The notes beneath the pieces are model-generated. The model was not told where the DNA came from, searched no databases, and was given only the letters and a program-made list of their open reading frames with translations. The position numbers and the translations under genes are program-made. Below are positions 45,363-57,837 of a stretch of DNA of 64,000 nucleotides, one piece after another (position 1 is the first letter of the stretch; each line of letters opens with the position of its first letter). The DNA lies in NCBI GenBank assembly GCA_014529385.2, contig CM043948.1, forward strand, positions 83,384,260 through 83,448,259, given 5' to 3'. Origin of the DNA: Adiantum capillus-veneris (Eukaryota > Streptophyta > Polypodiopsida > Polypodiales > Pteridaceae).

Positions 45363-47166
45363 TCTATTTATTTTTCTTGTATTTCTTTTCTATAGTTACT
45401 AGGAAGGTATCAAATCCTAGTGGGACACTAGCTTGCATAATTCTCAAAGATGCACGTATTTTAATGCATTATTTCAATGATGCTTACAAAACTTTGTCAA
45501 GGAGAAATGCCATGGTTTCATATTGCATGAGGTCTTCATTGGAATCAAATGAAAGTTTAGGCTAAGGGGACCACAAGAAGACTTTTGCTGGTAGAAAGAT
45601 ACCTTGTTTTGATGATTTTTTTACACATGGTTCCAATCCGAATTGGAAAAAGTATATAAAATGAAGGTCATAGTTTATGAGCTGCCTATTTTTTATTTTT
45701 TTATTTGGAGCCACATTTGAGGAGATATGCTCAAAATGGTGTACCCCAATCTGCCTACATCATGCAGGGACAACCCATTTCAAACATTTCCAGTTCCTGT
45801 TCACACTGGCTCCTCTCTTCTTGTGTAACCCTTGGGGGGTTCCCTTCACCTACAAAAGGAGACCTCTTCTTCCTTGAAAACCATTCATTAGGGAGTGAGA
45901 CGATTAATGTCTAATTGTACTTAGCCATAAACATAAGCCTAAGCGTACACTTGCTTCTTGAGGAATACTAATCAATCTTGTAAGAAATCCTTGTAAGATC
46001 AATTACAATCAAACAAGGACTTGAATTTGGTGCATCATTCAAGGTTGGAAGTCTTCCCTCTCCTTCTCTCTCCATCAAATTGGCAAATAAATCTTGAAGG
46101 TTTATCAAACAAGGTGTGTTTTGATTTGTGATTTCATTGGTTTCTTGATGTTTTGCTTTTCATCTCTAGCCCAACCCTTACCTCTCTCTCTATTTCTAAA
46201 TCTATTTCCTAACCAGCTATTATCCACTTCTAATTCTACACCCACCATTATATCTATCTCTACATCTACTTCTATCTCTATCCCTATCTCCATCTCTCTT
46301 GTGTCCTAATTACTGAAGGAATTCAAGATACAATACTCTGTCAAAGCTATGATCAACCTTCTTGGAGAGCTATACTAATGCAGAAGGTGAGTAGCAATAT
46401 CTTTACACTCTCACAAATCTCTCTCACTCTTAAAAGCTCATTCTCTCTACAAACTTTTAGGTTCTTACTACATGTACATCTCTCCCTGCAGTATCCTTAT
46501 TGCCTACGGACAATAATAGGGCTTGGGAGGGAAAATTCTCTTCTCTTCACTTCTCACATATCTACATTTTGCACATACTAGAATCATCATGGATGAATAA
46601 TCCACATGATGTGAATTTTTATTGCTTTCACTTTGTGCGATCTATTACAATTAAAACGTATGGATTAGCCGTAAAATACACTTCCAACAATGTATAGTGT
46701 TTCTCTTTGGCCCAGAAAGGCTCAATAAAAAACTTCTTCATCGGATCCCATCATACTATCCCTTCTAGACTATAACTTTTCTTTTGATATAAGTGTAGTT
46801 ATTTTGCTATGAACGAAGAGGATTTGTAAATACAATTAATCCCAATCACTAGGTAAAACATATATATCATAGTAAGCACAAAACTACAGTTCCAAAGAAC
46901 AATCCGTAGCTTGTTTGGTCATCAAAGGTTGAATGCCGCCTTGACGTTTTCATCTTTGTGTTGTTTTGATTTTCTCTTTTGTGTTCTTTTTTTGTGTGTT
47001 TGTGCAAAAGAGAGAGAATGGGGCTTCTTTGATTGCACTCCCTACCAAACTCTAGACTTCATGGCATCTATGGCATAACTTCTTCATATATTTTTTGGAG
47101 TTACCTCACAAATTCTCACAGAAAGAAGCGCGGGGCTTTCTTGGAAGACCACAAACTTCTCGACAA
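44961..47166. mobile_element. Insertion X in element H gag, unclassified
   Basis: About 2.2 kb splitting H gag. It is AT-rich, with a (TA)n tract at 45328-45357 and a TCTA/TCTC-rich tract at 46220-46300. It has promoter-like features at 45650-45660 (TATATAAAAT) and LTR-like sequence around 45860-46060. No transposase, RT or terminal repeats could be identified, and no TSD was found, so the boundaries are approximate. Confidence 0.45.
45328..45357. repeat. (TA)n microsatellite
   Basis: About 15 TA units in insertion X. Confidence 0.95.
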
Positions 47167-47765
47167 CATAGGGTCTCAATTTCCCTTTCCCTAGCTGCTT
47201 GCATACATCATTCGACCTCTTGTACTTCGGCAAGACTCCTACCATTGGGTAGTAGAAATTCAGAGGGTGATGACTTGGTAAGACCTTTAGTGAATGAAGG
47301 GGGTAGGATATCAGCATGGAAACTCTTGGGGTGTATAAGGTCTACATGAGAAGTAAAAAGCGAATCTGCCTCCCCATCACCTTCGTATACTTCAATAGTT
47401 GTAGGCTCTGAACGAGTGGCTCGACTTATGGTTTCCATTAGGCGACTAAACACACTAGCACTTGGTTGTGGGGCTCAAACAAGTATATTTTGGTTTATAT
47501 TTGTTGGATATGGGATAGGGTGTCCCTCCATCATGTCAGAATCAGAGGAAGAGTCACTAGCCACTGTGATGTGTGGGTCTTGGGTTGCACTACATTGGGT
47601 CTCAACCGAAGGCCCGTATCCTAGTGTGGGTGGATAATGGGTTGCACTACATTGGGTCTCAACCGAAGGCTTGTATCCTAGTGTGGGTGGATAATGGGTT
47701 CCTTTGTAATTTGAGGTACTCTCTCATTTCTCAGACTCTAGCACTCATCCATAGCGTAAATACAT
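47167..47765 (-). pseudogene. gag: Element H gag N-terminus
   Basis: Minus strand starts MYLRYG at 47765, the LRSGR-type opening shared with A and B, followed by an immediate stop. A 57 bp in-frame tandem duplication (47582-47697) repeats a YPPTLG-x-x-PSVETQ unit that occurs once in A and B. Then come SDSSSDSDMMEG and the ISRATRSEP and GRSLAEVQEVE segments. The homology ends at 47167, where insertion X begins. Confidence 0.8.
47582..47697 (-). repeat. 57 bp in-frame tandem duplication in H gag
   Basis: Two units (47582-47638, 47639-47695) differing at two positions. Nineteen codons, so the frame is kept. Confidence 0.9.
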
Positions 47766-48308
47766 GTGATGTGCGTATCCTAAAATTGTTGACAAGTACT
47801 TTAAGAGGCCTCGCCACTAGCTATTTCAATCATTTTTACTTGATTTTTCTTGTTTTTAAAAACTTTTTTTTATGTGCGTGATGTGAAATGGGTCATGTGA
47901 TAGCTCAAAACGAGCGTATTGATTGGAGGATGTGGAGTGCTTCACAACACAAAATTTGGCTATCAAAAATTCTTGTGACCCCCAAAATAGTCGATTTCTA
48001 CTTGGATGTGTAGGCAGAAGAGGGAAAGTCCAAGGAAGCTAGTGGAGGGAAAAGGTGAAGCTTAGATCCCACATGCTTCCTTTTGCCCTTGAGAAGTGGG
48101 GTATATAACATGAGACCCACTTCTTTCACTTATAAGGAAGCTATGGAGGACCCTACTTCCTCTGTATATAAATCAAGACCGACATCGAAGCCGGGGCCGG
48201 GGCCGGGGCCAATGGGCCTCTTTCTTTTTCTCACCTAGGGTAGTCAATTGCAAGGCGTTTTTGTTTTTTGGTTTTTTAAAATTTTTTCTTAAAGTTGACC
48301 GCAATAAG
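47766..48308 (-). other. Element H leader, distal part
   Basis: Matches the A-family leader in the block around 47885-48000 ('tgatagctcaaaacgagcgtat' type). It contains three GGGGCC hexamers at 48191-48211. It ends at AACAT (48309-48313), the left TSD of element B. Confidence 0.7.
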
Positions 48309-48313
48309 AACAT

Positions 48314-48894
48314 TGTGCGCGTATGTCGCACGTGTCAATGCAAGGAACTTGCCGATACACCGTGTGCGAGCCACAAATGGCTCCAAGCACACAACAAGCC
48401 TAAACTAGTAAGCTCAAAGAAGGCGATGGTGTGTCACTCACTGCTCTACGCTTGCTTCGAGGAGGATTCCTCGCCGCGAAGAAGAAGGAGCCGCCGCTTC
48501 GCCGCCGCCGTGCCATCGTCGCAATGCTCGATCGCACACACACACTCTCTCTCTCTCTCACGCATACACACACACACAAGGAGATGAAGAAGAATAAGAT
48601 GGAGATGGAGCAAGAGCACTCTTCTATTGCACAAATGAGAGAATGAGTGAATTTTAGGTTTAGTTGACTTTTATATGAGCTCGCCCCATTCACACTTGGG
48701 CGCCCATGCTTAGCCAACTAATCCCTTGAATGTTCCAGTTAGAGTGCACCTCTCATCAACGATCACTATTACCCTTTTCCTATTGGACCGACAAGCCCGG
48801 TACCTGACTCTACCAAATAAATAATACAATGTCCATCGTAGGTTACAACGTCCGTCGTAGGTGATAGGGTGTCCGTGAGCCGTGAGGGTTAACA
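48314..48894 (-). repeat. 3' LTR of element B
   Basis: A 581 bp LTR, minus strand TGTTAACCC...GCGCACA. It is very similar to the 5' LTR apart from about 70 bp of indels, including a short partial repeat near 48834-48860. Confidence 0.93.
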
Positions 48895-48906
48895 TGCCCC
48901 CCTTCC

Positions 48907-50541
48907 TAATGTAGATTCCGTCCTCGGAAGCTATTGAGTTGAAGCTCGTTCGTCGAGGTGGAAGAGCATTTGAGATGAATGTCCTTAGCCTTCTTCAGTC
49001 ACTGCAAAATCAAACAACATTGGCACAGTAATTGCATTCTCATAAGCGATTAAAAAGCATATGCAGTTTTAGGTAGACAAATTGATTGGTAACAGAATTT
49101 TAAACAATTTGTCAGCAATAAACATTAAATTACAATATAATCAAATGCATAAACAGATGTAAAGGTAAAAAATTAAACAAGTCTGGGGTCGCTAATTTAA
49201 CGGTCGAAAGGCAATAGAGATCGACTATTAATACCATGGGTAAGCTTCTTAATTTTCTCTGGTCAATTAAGTTGTTTAATCGCGAGAGCCAAGTATTTCA
49301 TGTTCGAGGGCTGACTAGAGGCTATACCTAGAAGACCTTGTAGTTAAGCTACGATAAAAGGAATAGTCTCATGAAATCATCGCCTGACTGATTACCTTTT
49401 CTTTGACCCCCCAAAGTCTTTTCACAGTGATTCAATTTTGATGTGTGTGCTTATTTTGTATGCCTTGGGTTTTTTGCTTTTCAAGGAAAAGCGCCCACAC
49501 TGGGAACCTCTAGGGCTCTAGTACCATAGGCGATACATGTGAGTGAAGTACCAAATCAAGCTGAGATTTCTCTTCCAGCCTAAGATTTTACATTGTGGCA
49601 CTTTGATTTTTTGTTTGTTCATTTTCAACATTTTAATTTTGTAACTTTGGGGGGTCATATAACACTGATACACCTCCCCAGGATCATCACACAAGTAAAC
49701 TCCCTTTATAATACTTAAGCTAAAGGTCAATAGGGACTAAGCCCACTAGAAAGCCCTAGTACATTTCACACAATGCTGCCTAAATCGGATTAAGAACCTA
49801 AGTAACCATTGATTATTAGGAAGGCATTCTCCATGGTATTAAGAGAAGATCTGTAACACCTAACTTGGTCAAACTAGCTTAGTCGGACTGCTTAATTTTT
49901 AAACCTAGACAAGTGATTATGACAAAAAATTACATTGAATTAAATGTTTGATACTAAGCAAATGCGATGAATATTATGCTACCAATCACAATTAAAGCAG
50001 ACAAACCTGGATGCAAAAAGATAAGGGGCAATGCTAATGGACAAGAAACACTTGTTTGTGTTGATGGTCGGGCTTGATTTGAAGAGTGAGTCGACATAAA
50101 GATTCCATGAAGGTCCAAATCCTAACAACAACAACACGCTCTTGTACACACTAGGAAACACAAGGAATACCTCTAGGAGGCACATAAGTGGGAAAAAAGA
50201 GCTTTGCTAATCACTCAACTCTAAAACAGAAACACTCCTATTGTACTAATCCTACCTACCCTCCATCACTCGAGTGATGAGGATCAAAGGTGTTAGATGA
50301 CATAGGTTTCTGTTTTAGTGTACCGGATGTGAATGTGTAGGTCTGAGTCAATGTTTTGACTTTTATTGTGCATACTTGTTTGCTAATTGCTCTTGCTCTT
50401 TATTATTTTTGTTTTTTGTGAGTATAAGGCTTTATATGTACATTCCCTAAGATTGGTGATTGAGAGGTCAGGGAAACAAGGTTGAGAGGGAAGTGAGTGA
50501 ATGATGACTGTCAGCAAACACTCCCCCCTTCCTTGGGTAGA
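48907..50541 (-). other. 3' non-coding region of element B
   Basis: Inverted match to 17935-19565 of element A. No open frame is supported. Confidence 0.75.
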
Positions 50542-51400
50542 TCATATCATTTGAAACGAGCTTGTCACCCTTTGAAACCAATTGTTCCAGTTGGTAATAG
50601 GTGAGGATTTTTGCCAGTAGTTTTCTATTACCTTAGGTGCCTCATCGAGTTGCAAGGGTGGTAAGGTACTCTCCCATGATCGAACTTGAAGTGGTTCATC
50701 AGGTGATTCTTGAACACTCGGAGGTGTGGATTCCTTTGTAGCTTTATGGAGGTCCACTATTGTAGGTGGAGGCTGTGTTGAAGCTTCTATTTCCGTATAG
50801 GAACTACATGAAGAGCAAGAAGCTTCATTTGCTTTCCCTGTTCCTGAGCTAGGTGGAACAAATCGTTCTTTCTTTGGTACCCAAACTAGCTTTGGAGCAG
50901 GTGTGTCGCATTCCGTGATTTTTTCCTTTCCACGATCTTCAATTTGTTTTGGAGCCACATGATTGAGCTCACATGGGTCAGGTGACAAGTAAGAACACAA
51001 TCTACGTTTTGGCACCCAAATTTGATAATTTCCTTGATAGTAGCCTTGGGCTTCCAATAGTCGTTTAGGAATCCAACACCACGTTTTCTTACTTTACTTG
51101 GAGCGGGTGGTACGTTTCCTACAAGGCTTTTGTTTTTTAGCACTAGCTATGGTCGCTAAAGAAGCTTTAGGGACCCACTTGTATGTTCTCTTTGTTATAT
51201 AAGGATGAATCTTGTCAAAAGCTATATGCATTGCTTGTAGCATATTTAAGGGTACGGGCATTTCATCCCCCTCAGGTGTTACCCAGGTCGTCCCCCTATT
51301 CCCCCAAGTGTCTATGGTTGCTGCTAGGTGGACACAATCCACATTGTCCGACTCAATCATCCCAGGTAGTACATCCATATAAGGAGAATCTTCCCCAACA
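50542..51400 (-). pseudogene. Element B C-terminal tail domain
   Basis: Two overlapping frames: 51378-51094 (DVLPGMIESDNVD, TYKWVPKASLATIASA) and, after a shift near 51090, 51057-50542 (QGYYQGNYQIWVPKRRL, DTPAPKLVWVPKKERFV, PPTIVDLHKATKES, SWESTLPPLQLDE, NWNNWFQRVTSSFQ). This is the most complete copy of the tail in the window, about 280 residues. It follows directly on the protease. Confidence 0.82.
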
Positions 51401-51423
51401 TCAGTGTTCGCTTTACACGTATA

Positions 51424-52104
51424 TCAATATTGCAATGGGGCCGAGTGAATTGTGGTGTCAGATCTATAATCAATTATAAACCTGTTTCCTAGGGGATGTG
51501 CTCGACCCATCACAAGATCCACTCGAATGACAGAATCTTGGAACTGCAAGTAGACATGGTTTTTAGACCAGTCATGCACCATTTTTGCTTCCCTCATGAA
51601 AGGACGTCCTAAGATCATCTCCGATGCCATAGTGTGTTTGGAGAAATCCATAACAATGAAGGTAATCCTTATTTTATGTCCAAAGACCTCGATCTTGAGA
51701 TCTTTTAGCATCCCAATAGGTTTAACAATAGACCCATTGGCCATCTTCACTACTATGGTTGTGGTCACAAGGTGAGGTCTTCCCATAGTTTCCCAGCAAT
51801 TTTTAGTCACAATGCTAACCCCAGCGCCACCATCAAGGATTCCCTTCACAGTTAATCCCTTAGTAGTGATTGGTATAGTCGCATTGGATTCATCACCCTC
51901 AAAGTATTGTCCCAACTTGTTAAGAGGTATTTCTATAACAAGGTTCTCATCTAGGTTGGGTTGTGGATCTATGTGCTCCTCCTCTATTGGCATCTCCCTA
52001 GCTCCATCCATCTGTGCAAATTGTGGTAGCCCAAACTTCAGTTCTCCATTGAGGAAGGCTCGAAGAGCTGAGACTAGCTCAAGGTCTTTATATAGTTTGG
52101 ACAT
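51424..52104 (-). pseudogene. Element B aspartic protease
   Basis: An open frame of 226 codons on the minus strand holding the retropepsin: a linker (FLNGELKFGLPQFAQ), ILDGGAGVSIVTKNCWETMG with the catalytic Asp, VVKMANGSIVKPIG, FIVMDFSKH, MILGRPFMREAKMVHDW. A TGA (for Cys in A) ends the frame at 51424, where the tail begins. It cleaves the gag polyprotein in related elements. The DGG active site is the same in A, so it is ancestral. Confidence 0.88.
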
Positions 52105-53090
52105 AATGGTGGTTCTAACTTCTCAATACATGAAATCCATCAGTTTGGCAATGTTTAACGACACCTTTTGGCCTTGAGTCCCTTGACGTGGGGAAGATGG
52201 GATCTCCATTTCTTCGATAGGATCAGGTAGTCCCTCTGTAAACATTCTTTCCATCAAGAAGTGAGTACGTCCACTTTCCCATGACTTTAAGTCACTTTCT
52301 TCTTGGATGACACTAGGTATGTCCAAGGGTCTATGGACTTGGTGAGGTTGTTGTTGCGTAGGGAACACGGTGTCTGTAATCTGGATCTTCCTAGGTGCTA
52401 GTTCTAGATCCCTTTGGGTATCTTCTACCAAACTCCTTAATTGCTTGACTCGCTCGATCTCCTCTGTAGGGTTTGGATAAGTTCTTATCTTCTTTTTAGA
52501 TCCTGGCCATTGTGGCTCATGAAGATCTTCCTTGTTGGTTTCTATGTTAGTGGTCGTTTTGGTCTCCATGGTTTCACCTGAATCAGAATCTTCTTCAGCG
52601 TCGTTCATATATACGGGGTTGTCACTAGTCCCTATGTTGGTCTTTGAACTAGGGTCTGACGTTGCTGCTTTTTGCGATCTCTTTCTTTGTGTTTTCTTCT
52701 TTTTCTGAGATTGGGCAATTGATGCCGTGTCTCTTTCCTCAAGAATATAATTTTGTTTTTGGAGCATCGATCGTGTGAGTACATTTACTGGTACCACGGG
52801 TGTACTTGGTGATGGCTCCTCAGTAACTTCAATCAAGTTTAATGGCGTGATCTTCGGTGCATTTGGATTATTTGGACATTGGGCAATCAAACGATCTATG
52901 CCACATCGATTACACATGAGTATCGGCATTGTAGAAGTGCTCGCTTGATTGGTTTGCATTAGTGTGGCGTTCTTTTGTAGCCTAATAGGACACTCGGCTA
53001 CACGATGTGGACGTCCACCCTCATAGCATTGAAGAGGTGGTCTCTTAGCAGTGTAATTGATATTTTGGCCTCTTGCCGCAAGAGCAGCTA
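52105..53090 (-). pseudogene. gag: Element B gag C-terminal part (knuckles 3-4 and linker), left of copia K
   Basis: Minus strand: the third knuckle has lost a Cys (CYEGG), and the fourth is CNRCGIDRLIAQC, where His is replaced by Arg. A long Lys/Thr/Glu-rich linker follows (SQKKKKTQRKRSQKA), then ETKTTTNIETNKEDL and LMERMFTEGLPDPIEEME. A TGA near 52123 replaces Leu of element A. The joining point to the upstream part is the K insertion. Confidence 0.82.
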
Positions 53091-53095
53091 CTTGA

Positions 53096-53322
53096 TGTTG
53101 GAATTAAGGTTGCAGAGAAACACACAGAGCTTGGAGAAGACGAAGGAAGCTCAAGGCACACAATAGAGAGTGTGTTACTTAGTGTGCAATGGAAAGATTG
53201 ATAGCCCTAGAGTGATGGGCGTATATACAATGCACGGGGGAAAAAACCTCCTAAAGAGGGAAAAAATGCCCCGGCGGTCCTAGTGTGTTCACACACATCA
53301 CTACCACATGTATATGGTAACA
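53096..53322 (-). repeat. 3' LTR of copia K
   Basis: Ends TGTTGGAATTA...TGGTAACA when read on the plus strand, 227 bp. Flanked on the left by CTTGA. Confidence 0.95.
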
Positions 53323-53329
53323 AATCCCC

Positions 53330-54713
53330 CCTGGAGTGATGCGGTGAACAAGAGCTGGCACATGAGTAAAGGGAAGTGCCATGCCCTGAGGACAGGATGA
53401 GTCCACAAAGGGGAGTAAGCCCAAAGATTTGCGGAAAGCTTCAAGCTTCTCACGAGACAATGCCTTTGTGAAAAGATCTGCAAGGTTGTCCTGTGTTGGC
53501 ACATAAGCCAAGCTGATCTCTCTTGCTGAGAGCCTCTCCCTGACATAGTGGTAATGCACCTCAATGTGCTTTGTGCGAGCATGAAAAACTGGGTTCCTCG
53601 CAACTGCCAATGCGCTCTGACTGTCAGTGTAGATAGTGTTGGCAGTGTCCTGTCCAACACCCAAATCAGCCATAAGGCGTCTGAGCCATACACACTCAAC
53701 CGTAGCTGTGAGGACTGCCCTGTACTCAACCTCACAACTCGAAGTGGCCACAGTAGGTTGCTTCTTGCTCAACCATGATATACATGAATTGCCAACCATG
53801 AAACAAAAACCACTTGTGGACACTCGTGTGTCAAAACAACCAGCCCAATCTGAGTCCGAAAAAGCATGTAAGTCTGGCGGCAATGATCCCCCCTTGGGAT
53901 AAAACAAGCCAAGATATAAAGTGCCACTAAGGTAGCGGAAAATCCTCTTAACATCCTGCCAATGCTTAGACCCTAGGCTATGCATAAATCTGCTGACCTG
54001 TGAGACTGCAAACTGAATATCCGGCCTCGTGTTGCATACATAAATGAGGCATCCAACAGCAGTTTGATAAGAGTGACATCAGCAGGATCACCAGCATCAT
54101 CTAGACTCAACTTCAAACCTGTTTCCATGGGAGTGGCAATAGGTTTGCAATCCTCAAGTCCAAACTTACATAGCAATGTCTCTATGTAACTTTTCTGACA
54201 CAAGGCAATACCACCATCACACTGCTTAAACTGTATACCCAAATAATGATGCAACAGCCCCAAATCTTTCATCTTGAAAGTAGCATTCAAATCAGCCTTA
54301 AATTGAGCAATATGTCTCTCATTTGGTCCAGTGATAAGAAAATCATCAACATAAAGAACCACAATGAGAAGTACATCACCCTCACGCTTTACATACAATG
54401 TGCTTTCTGTTGGACTATTACGAAAGCCTTGTTTGACCAAATGAGTGTCAGCTTTCTGATACCAAGCACAAGGAGATTACTTCAACCCATACAAAGCCTT
54501 TTTACATTTGCACACTTTGTCCTCTTGTCCTTTTATGACAAAACCCCGAGGCTGCGTTACATAAACGGCACTTGTTATGCAGAAAACGGCACTGACAAAA
54601 ATTCTACACAAAATGACGAAATAGCCTGTGCAGTACTGCCTGTAGTGGAAACGAAGGCCGAAATGAGCCCAAATCAAAATTCTGAGCAGACCAAGCTCTT
54701 CGAGCACTCCCAA
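53330..54713 (-). pseudogene. pol: Copia K RT and RNase H
   Basis: Minus strand: leader-derived codons run directly into VYVTQPRGFV and CKCKKALYGLK (RT). After a break at about 54477, FRNSPTESTLYVKREGD and the catalytic VVLYVDDFLITG near 54350 follow, then LGIQFKQ. A frameshift near 53990 leads to the RNase H frame: DVKRIFRYLSGT, FSDSDWAGC, TSSCEVEYRA, YTDSQSALAVARN, ARTKHIEVHYHYVRE and NLADLFTKAL. The RT lacks its N-terminal third. RNase H looks complete. Confidence 0.9.
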
Positions 54714-54833
54714 AAAAATTTGTCGACTTGCGAACGCTCACCAAAGCTCACTGAAATCGGAGAAAGTGAGCAGGCGTGTGCTGGAGCAGCTGGCGACTAA
54801 GCCTGGGAGGACGTGACCTGCTCTGATACCAAT

Positions 54834-55060
54834 TGTTGGAATTAGGGTTGCAGAGAAACACACACAGCTTGGAGAAGACGAAGGAAGCTCAAGGCACACA
54901 ATAGAGAGTGTGTTATTTAGTGTGCAATGGAAAGATTGATAGCCCTAGAGTGATGGGCGTATATACAATGCACGGGGGAAAAAACCTGCTAAAGAGGGAA
55001 AAAATGCCCCGGCGGTCCTAGTGTGTTCACACACACCACTACCACATGTATATGGTAACA
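54834..55060 (-). repeat. 5' LTR of copia K
   Basis: 227 bp, near-identical to 53096-53322. The primer site ATTGGTATCAGAG (minus strand) follows directly. Confidence 0.95.
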
Positions 55061-55065
55061 CTTGA

Positions 55066-57837
55066 TATACATGTTTGACTTGTCCCCAATAGACCTTCAT
55101 GTAGTATTGTGGACTTTCTTCAAGCACAGCCATCCCATAGGCGATATTAGGATCTATATCTTCCTCACAGCCTTCCAAACAAGAAATAGATGACTCACAA
55201 CCCACTTGATTCACATAAGTGATTCTCGGATGTGGTGGTTGCGGTCCTGGCACTGGAGGTGGTAAGGGTGTTGTTTGAACAACATTTTAGGCCCTAGGGA
55301 CCATATGTTGTGATGTTTGTTCAAGAGGTGGGGCCGGCATCAATGCAGGCACTCGAGGTGTGTCTGTCCATGCTAAGGTTGGTCTATTGGCCATCGCGCG
55401 TTTAAATACTATGCAATCCTTAGCTTGATGACCATACCTTCCACATGCATTGCAACTCCCATTGAATTTTACTCTAAAAGTAGGGCATTCACTGGTACTA
55501 TGCGGTCCATAGCATACTGAGCACCATTGCTGCTCCCTTCTTGGATACATATGATTGTTTTACGGAGCACGATTGTCTCTAAGACTCTCTTGAATAGCCT
55601 TGGTGAGATCTGCTAAAGTCATCTCAGATATCTTTGGCTCCTTAGCAATAGGCTTTAGGGTCATTGGCTGATGCCCCGATGCTTGTTAGCTAATAGATTT
55701 AGACTCAACAGACACTCTTTCTCCTTGAATCATTAAATTATCCTCCAATTGGATCGCATTGGTGGTGACTGCTTCCCAAGTGGTGATACCTCTAATGACT
55801 AGGCCATTGTAGATATCCTCATGTCGTAATCCCCTAATGAATCTATCAAGCAATTGGTTATTGTTGAAGTGATCATTTGGATTACAACGAGAATTCAAAT
55901 GCTTCAAGCGACTTATAAAGTCTCTCACCGACTCTCCTTCCTCTCGTTGGGCTTTCTGGAGCTGAGAGGCTACACCCCAAAGCACTCCCTCTCGTATGTA
56001 TTCTTTTAAGAATAGTCTCCTAAGAGTAGGGTAAGTCGTTTTTTCTTCCACCCTTAGGGTTCTATACCAATCCCCAGCCTTTCCACTTAAGGTTAGGCTT
56101 AAAGCATTGCTCTTATGTAGGTCATTGTGTTCTCCTAGAGAATCGCATATTTGTTCAAACACTTCGATATGCTTTCTCACATCCCCATCTCCACTAAATT
56201 TTTGTGTGAGCTTGGCTATTTGTACCGCCTTACTTCTAGGATCTCTATCAGACGTGTTACGCATATTCTCATCAATAGATCGACCAATAGCTTGAGCAAA
56301 TGTTGCCAAGTCACCTAAGTGAGCAGGCACCGTGGGTGAAGGCGCTCCAGAGACTACATGTGGAGTAGGTATTGGCATCGGGCTTGGCGCATAGGAAGCC
56401 CTTGGGTTCCACATTTGGTATGATGTTGTGCCATGTGGTGGTCCATAGTTCATATGGGTGGCCCTAGGTATAGCAGACGTTGGATGTGACATGCTAATGC
56501 TAGCCAATATAGTCCCATGAAAATAAGAACTTGGGTGTTGTGGTTGTGGAGCATAGGTAGTTGAGACAATGGGAGGAGTAGAGACTACATGAGTACGATG
56601 ACCCATAGGTGCATACGATTGGTACACACTTGTAGGTACTATTGCAAGCATTGAGCTACCATGTAGCGGTGCTTTACTAACAAATGAGGTCCATGGCGTG
56701 TTTCTTGGCATGCCCATCATTGGGGTAGGCATGGTAGCCGTGGTGTCATCAAGGGAAAGATGAGCTAGACTTGGAAAGGTGAAGCTATCACTTGTGGGCT
56801 CAGATTGCACTAAGACCCCTGGAGAAACAACATATGGGGGATCCATTGGACTTACCAAGGGAGTCTCCATTTGCGATAAGATCGGTTGTTTAGCCTTCCA
56901 TGTATCCAAGAATCTCATGAGACCCGTTGAAGGCATGTTGATCTCCTTGTTCTGTCTCTCTAACTCGATAACCCTATGGATGACCTCACAAACTCTTTGT
57001 TGTTGATCCTCCACACTAGTAGCACCCATTGTGGATTGTAGGACATCTAACCAACCCACGTGATAGGTGTGACCTGTGTATAGGTCGGTCAGAGTCTCTG
57101 TTTGTAATTCATACTCCCACTTCTCATTTAAGAACACTCCATCTAGGATTGAGGTGCTAGGGGTGTCCTTTGAGCTAGATGCAATGTTGCTTTCTAGGGG
57201 TTGGCCCTTAGCGGTTGCTAAATCAGGAGCACTTGATTGCTCTCTTAGCAAGGATATTGACATAGGAGCTTTCGCTTTTAACTCTCTTCGTTTCTCCGCC
57301 TTGCGTAAGCTCTTGACTTCCTTTTCCCTCGCTGCAAGGATATATCACTCAACCTCTTGCACTTCGGCAAGGCTTCTACCATCGGGTAATATGACCTCGG
57401 GGGGAAATAACTCTAGAGTCAGGAGGTGCAGTGAATGAAGTATTCACGTGCACATTCGCTAACGGTATAGGGTCTACGTTTGTCACGAATGGAGAATTTA
57501 CTTCCCCACCCCCCTCGTTTATATCATTAGCTCCATTTTCGGAGCGAGTGGCTCTACTAAAGGTTTCCTTCAGGCGGCTAAGCACACTCGGCCCGGACCG
57601 AGGACCCATGGCATGCAAGTCTTGGCTCGAGCTATCGGGATTAGGCATTGGGAAACCCTCCATGACGTCGTAGTCAGAGGAAGAGTCACTAGCCGCTATG
57701 TTCGGGTCTTGGTTTGTACTACCTTGGGTCCCCGTCGAGGGCCCGGAACCTGCAGTAGGTGGATATTGAGAACTCGTGTAAGTCGAAATTCTCTCTAGTT
57801 GCTCTGTCTCTAGCACACGACCAGAGCGCAGATGCAT
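55066..57837 (-). pseudogene. gag: Element B gag, N-terminal and capsid parts with knuckles 1-2
   Basis: Minus strand starts MHLRSGRVLETEQ at 57837. A two-base loss near 57405 and a TGA near 57345 interrupt it. A 525-codon frame (57263-55686) then covers the Pro/Thr-rich middle and the Retrotrans_gag domain (KFSGDGDVRKHIEVFEQIC, GKAGDWYRTL, RDFISRLKHLNSRC). After a TAA near 55686 come knuckle 1 (CSVCYGPHSTSEC) and intact knuckle 2 (CNACGRYGHQAKDC) near 55440-55530. This is the best gag copy of the family in the window. Knuckles 1, 3 and 4 have three residues between Cys and His instead of four. Confidence 0.9.

Larger units (their letters stand above)
53096..55060 (-). mobile_element. Copia K: young deletion derivative nested in element B
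   Basis: Two 227 bp LTRs (53096-53322 and 54834-55060) differing at about five positions, with TSD CTTGA (53091-53095 and 55061-55065). The primer site lies at 54820-54831 (minus TGGTATCAGAGC) and the purine tract at about 53323-53335. The interior is only 1.5 kb: leader, then RT and RNase H. Gag, protease and integrase are deleted. It cannot move by itself but keeps both ends needed for mobilisation by a helper. Confidence 0.95.

Noticed and set aside
47084-47166. Second integrase GPY-like fragment (RICEVTP) at the right side of insertion X
   Set aside because: Only about ten residues resemble the H integrase. Too short to separate from chance.
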